Assembly (NCBI GenBank): GCA_963849695.1
Contig: CAWKIT010000019.1
Span: forward strand, 1-64,000
DNA: 64,000 bases
DNA from: DASSUW01 sp963849695
GTDB lineage: Bacteria; Actinomycetota; Thermoleophilia; Solirubrobacterales; Solirubrobacteraceae
Direction: 5' to 3'
Shown piece by piece: positions 62,658-64,000 of the stretch. The notes below the pieces were generated by a model. That model was not told the DNA's origin and made no database searches. It was given only the letters and a program-made list of their open reading frames with translations. Numbering within the stretch: the stretch's first letter is position 1; the number at the start of each line of letters is the position of its first letter. A program made the position numbers and the translations under genes.

Positions 62658-64000
62658 TCATCGCATCGCCCGGTAGCGACGGATCAGGGCGTTGGTCGAG
62701 CTGTCGTGCGCGAGGTCCGGCTCCTCCCGCGACTCGAGCTCGGGGATGATCCGTTTCGCGAGCACCTTGCCGAGCTCGACGCCCCACTGGTCGAAGGAGT
62801 TGATGCTCCAGACCGTGCCCTGGGTGAACACGCTGTGCTCGTAGAGTGCGATCAGGCTGCCGAGCGTGTGCGGCGTCAGCTGCTCCGCCAGGACCACGTT
62901 GGTCGGCCGGTTCCCTTCGAACACCCGATGCGGCACGACAGGCTCCGGCGTCCCCTCGGCGCGCACCTCCTCCTCGGTCTTGCCGAACGCCAGCGCCTCG
63001 GCCTGGGCGAACACGTTCGACATCAGCACGTCGTGGTGGTCGCGGATCGGGTTCAGCGTCCTGGCGAACCCGATCAGGTCCAGCGGGATCAACTTCGTGC
63101 CCTGATGGATCAGTTGGTAGAAGCTGTGCTGGCCGTTGGTGCCGGGCTCGCCCCAGACGACGGCGCCGGTCTGGTAGTCGACGCGGCGCCCGTCCAGCGT
63201 GACGTGCTTGCCGTTCGACTCCATCGTCAGCTGCTGCAGGTACGCCGGGAAGCGCTTCAGATACTGGCTGTACGGCATCACCCCGACCGTCTGCGCGTCG
63301 AAGAAGTCCCCGTACCAGACGGACAGCAGCCCCATCAGGACCGGCAGGTTGCGCTCCGGCGGCGTCGTGCGGAAATGCACGTCCATCTCATGAAGGCCGG
63401 CGAGCAGCTCGCGGAAGCGATCCGGTCCGAGAGCGAGCATCGTCGACAGCCCGATCGCCGAGTCCATCGAGTAGCGGCCGCCGACCCAGTCCCAGAAGCC
63501 GAACATGTTGTCGGTGTCGATCCCGAACTTGGAGACCTCGTCCGCGTTCGTGGAGACCGCGACGAAGTGCTTGGCGACCGCCGACTCGTCTCCGAGTTCC
63601 GCCAGCGCCCACTCCCGCGCCGTGCGGGCGTTGGTCATCGTCTCGAGCGTCGTGAACGTCTTCGACGAGATGATGAACAGCGTCTCGTCGGCGGCCAGGT
63701 CACGCGTCGCCTCGGCGAAGTCCGTCGAGTCGACGTTGGACACGAAACGGAACGTCATGTCCCGCCTCGAGTAGTGGCGCAGCGCCTCGTACGCCATCAC
63801 GGGACCGAGGTCGGAGCCGCCGATGCCGATGTTGACGACGTTGCGGATCGCCTTCCCCGTGTGGCCCTGCCATTCGCCCGAGCGGATGCGATCGGCGAAG
63901 ACGGACATCCGGTCGAGCACGGCGTTCACCTCGGCCACGACGTCCACGCCGTCTACGACCAAGGACTCGCCGCGCGGCATCCGGAGCGCGACGTGCAGCA
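62658..64000 (-). CDS. pgi: glucose-6-phosphate isomerase, 5' end outside the window
   Basis: The frame is open to the window edge; about 447 C-terminal codons are present of some 540. Motifs are NIGIGGSDLGPVMAYEAL, FVSNVDSTDF, FIISSKTFTTLETMTNA, FGFWDWVGGRYSMDSAIGLS, GEPGTNGQHSFYQLIHQGTK and WSINSFDQWGVELGKVLAKR, all PGI signatures including catalytic Glu (GEPGTNGQHSF) and Lys (GVELGK). It interconverts glucose 6-phosphate and fructose 6-phosphate. Confidence 0.95.
   Translation of the reverse strand, partial: LHVALRMPRGESLVVDGVDVVAEVNAVLDRMSVFADRIRSGEWQGHTGKAIRNVVNIGIGGSDLGPVMAYEALRHYSRRDMTFRFVSNVDSTDFAEATRDLAADETLFIISSKTFTTLETMTNARTAREWALAELGDESAVAKHFVAVSTNADEVSKFGIDTDNMFGFWDWVGGRYSMDSAIGLSTMLALGPDRFRELLAGLHEMDVHFRTTPPERNLPVLMGLLSVWYGDFFDAQTVGVMPYSQYLKRFPAYLQQLTMESNGKHVTLDGRRVDYQTGAVVWGEPGTNGQHSFYQLIHQGTKLIPLDLIGFARTLNPIRDHHDVLMSNVFAQAEALAFGKTEEEVRAEGTPEPVVPHRVFEGNRPTNVVLAEQLTPHTLGSLIALYEHSVFTQGTVWSINSFDQWGVELGKVLAKRIIPELESREEPDLAHDSSTNALIRRYRAMR

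Noticed and set aside
1..64000. CRISPR array or cas genes
   Set aside because: No regularly spaced short repeats and no Cas-like proteins were seen; the few direct repeats occur as pairs only.

Overview
The window is very GC-rich, densely coded and full of ATGA/GTGA/TGATG gene overlaps. It looks like chromosomal DNA of a high-GC actinobacterium. The repertoire (PD40 propeller proteins, Tat esterase, ECF-like sigma factors with membrane partners, cydAB, type II NADH dehydrogenase, PRC-barrel and DUF1345 proteins) fits Thermoleophilia/Solirubrobacterales best. The taxonomy is an inference; no rRNA is present.

Bases 1-5900: after poorly coding DNA, a compact minus-strand operon makes and exports a modified peptide. 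It runs: 49-residue precursor with a C39-type leader and a Cys-rich 20-residue core (5730-5879), a 14-bp hairpin, a graspetide-type ATP-grasp ligase, a PpiC/SurA-like maturation protein, and an ABC exporter with an intact C39 peptidase domain. This is the best candidate for an undescribed system.

Bases 6000-18500: an accessory region. It holds two paralogous sigma factor/membrane-protein pairs associated with a split repeat, a PD40 protein, a wrecked tyrosine recombinase, a Tat esterase, an orphan Imm10-like immunity protein, a sialidase-like protein, an IS630 scrap, a small secreted protein, a wrecked IS110 transposase and tRNA-His.

Bases 18500-37100: a purine catabolism locus. It encodes xanthine dehydrogenase (three subunits), a guanine/8-oxoguanine deaminase, adenine deaminase, OHCU decarboxylase, urate oxidase, hydroxyisourate hydrolase, allantoinase and an allantoate amidohydrolase, so adenine or guanine can be taken through xanthine, urate and allantoin towards ureidoglycolate. 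A DUF3830 protein and a solute-binding lipoprotein follow. An AraC/VOC pair, a SpoIIAA-like protein, an RDD protein and a propeller-phosphatase fusion interrupt the locus.

Bases 37100-50500: a cupin and Nod19-cupredoxin pair, TrkH/TrkA potassium uptake, a class II glutamine amidotransferase, small stress-type proteins, an MFS exporter, an AI-2E family transporter and a cation/proton antiporter.

Bases 50500-64000: sugar phosphate oxidation and respiration on the minus strand. The genes are pgi (cut by the window end), gnd, a potassium channel, then zwf, GH15, GMC oxidoreductase, ndh, cydA and cydB as one overlapping operon. zwf, GH15 and cydA each carry two single-base frameshifts, and the RDD gene carries one. 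All look like one extra base in otherwise conserved genes, so sequence error is likely. One of them creates a false zwf-GH15 fusion.
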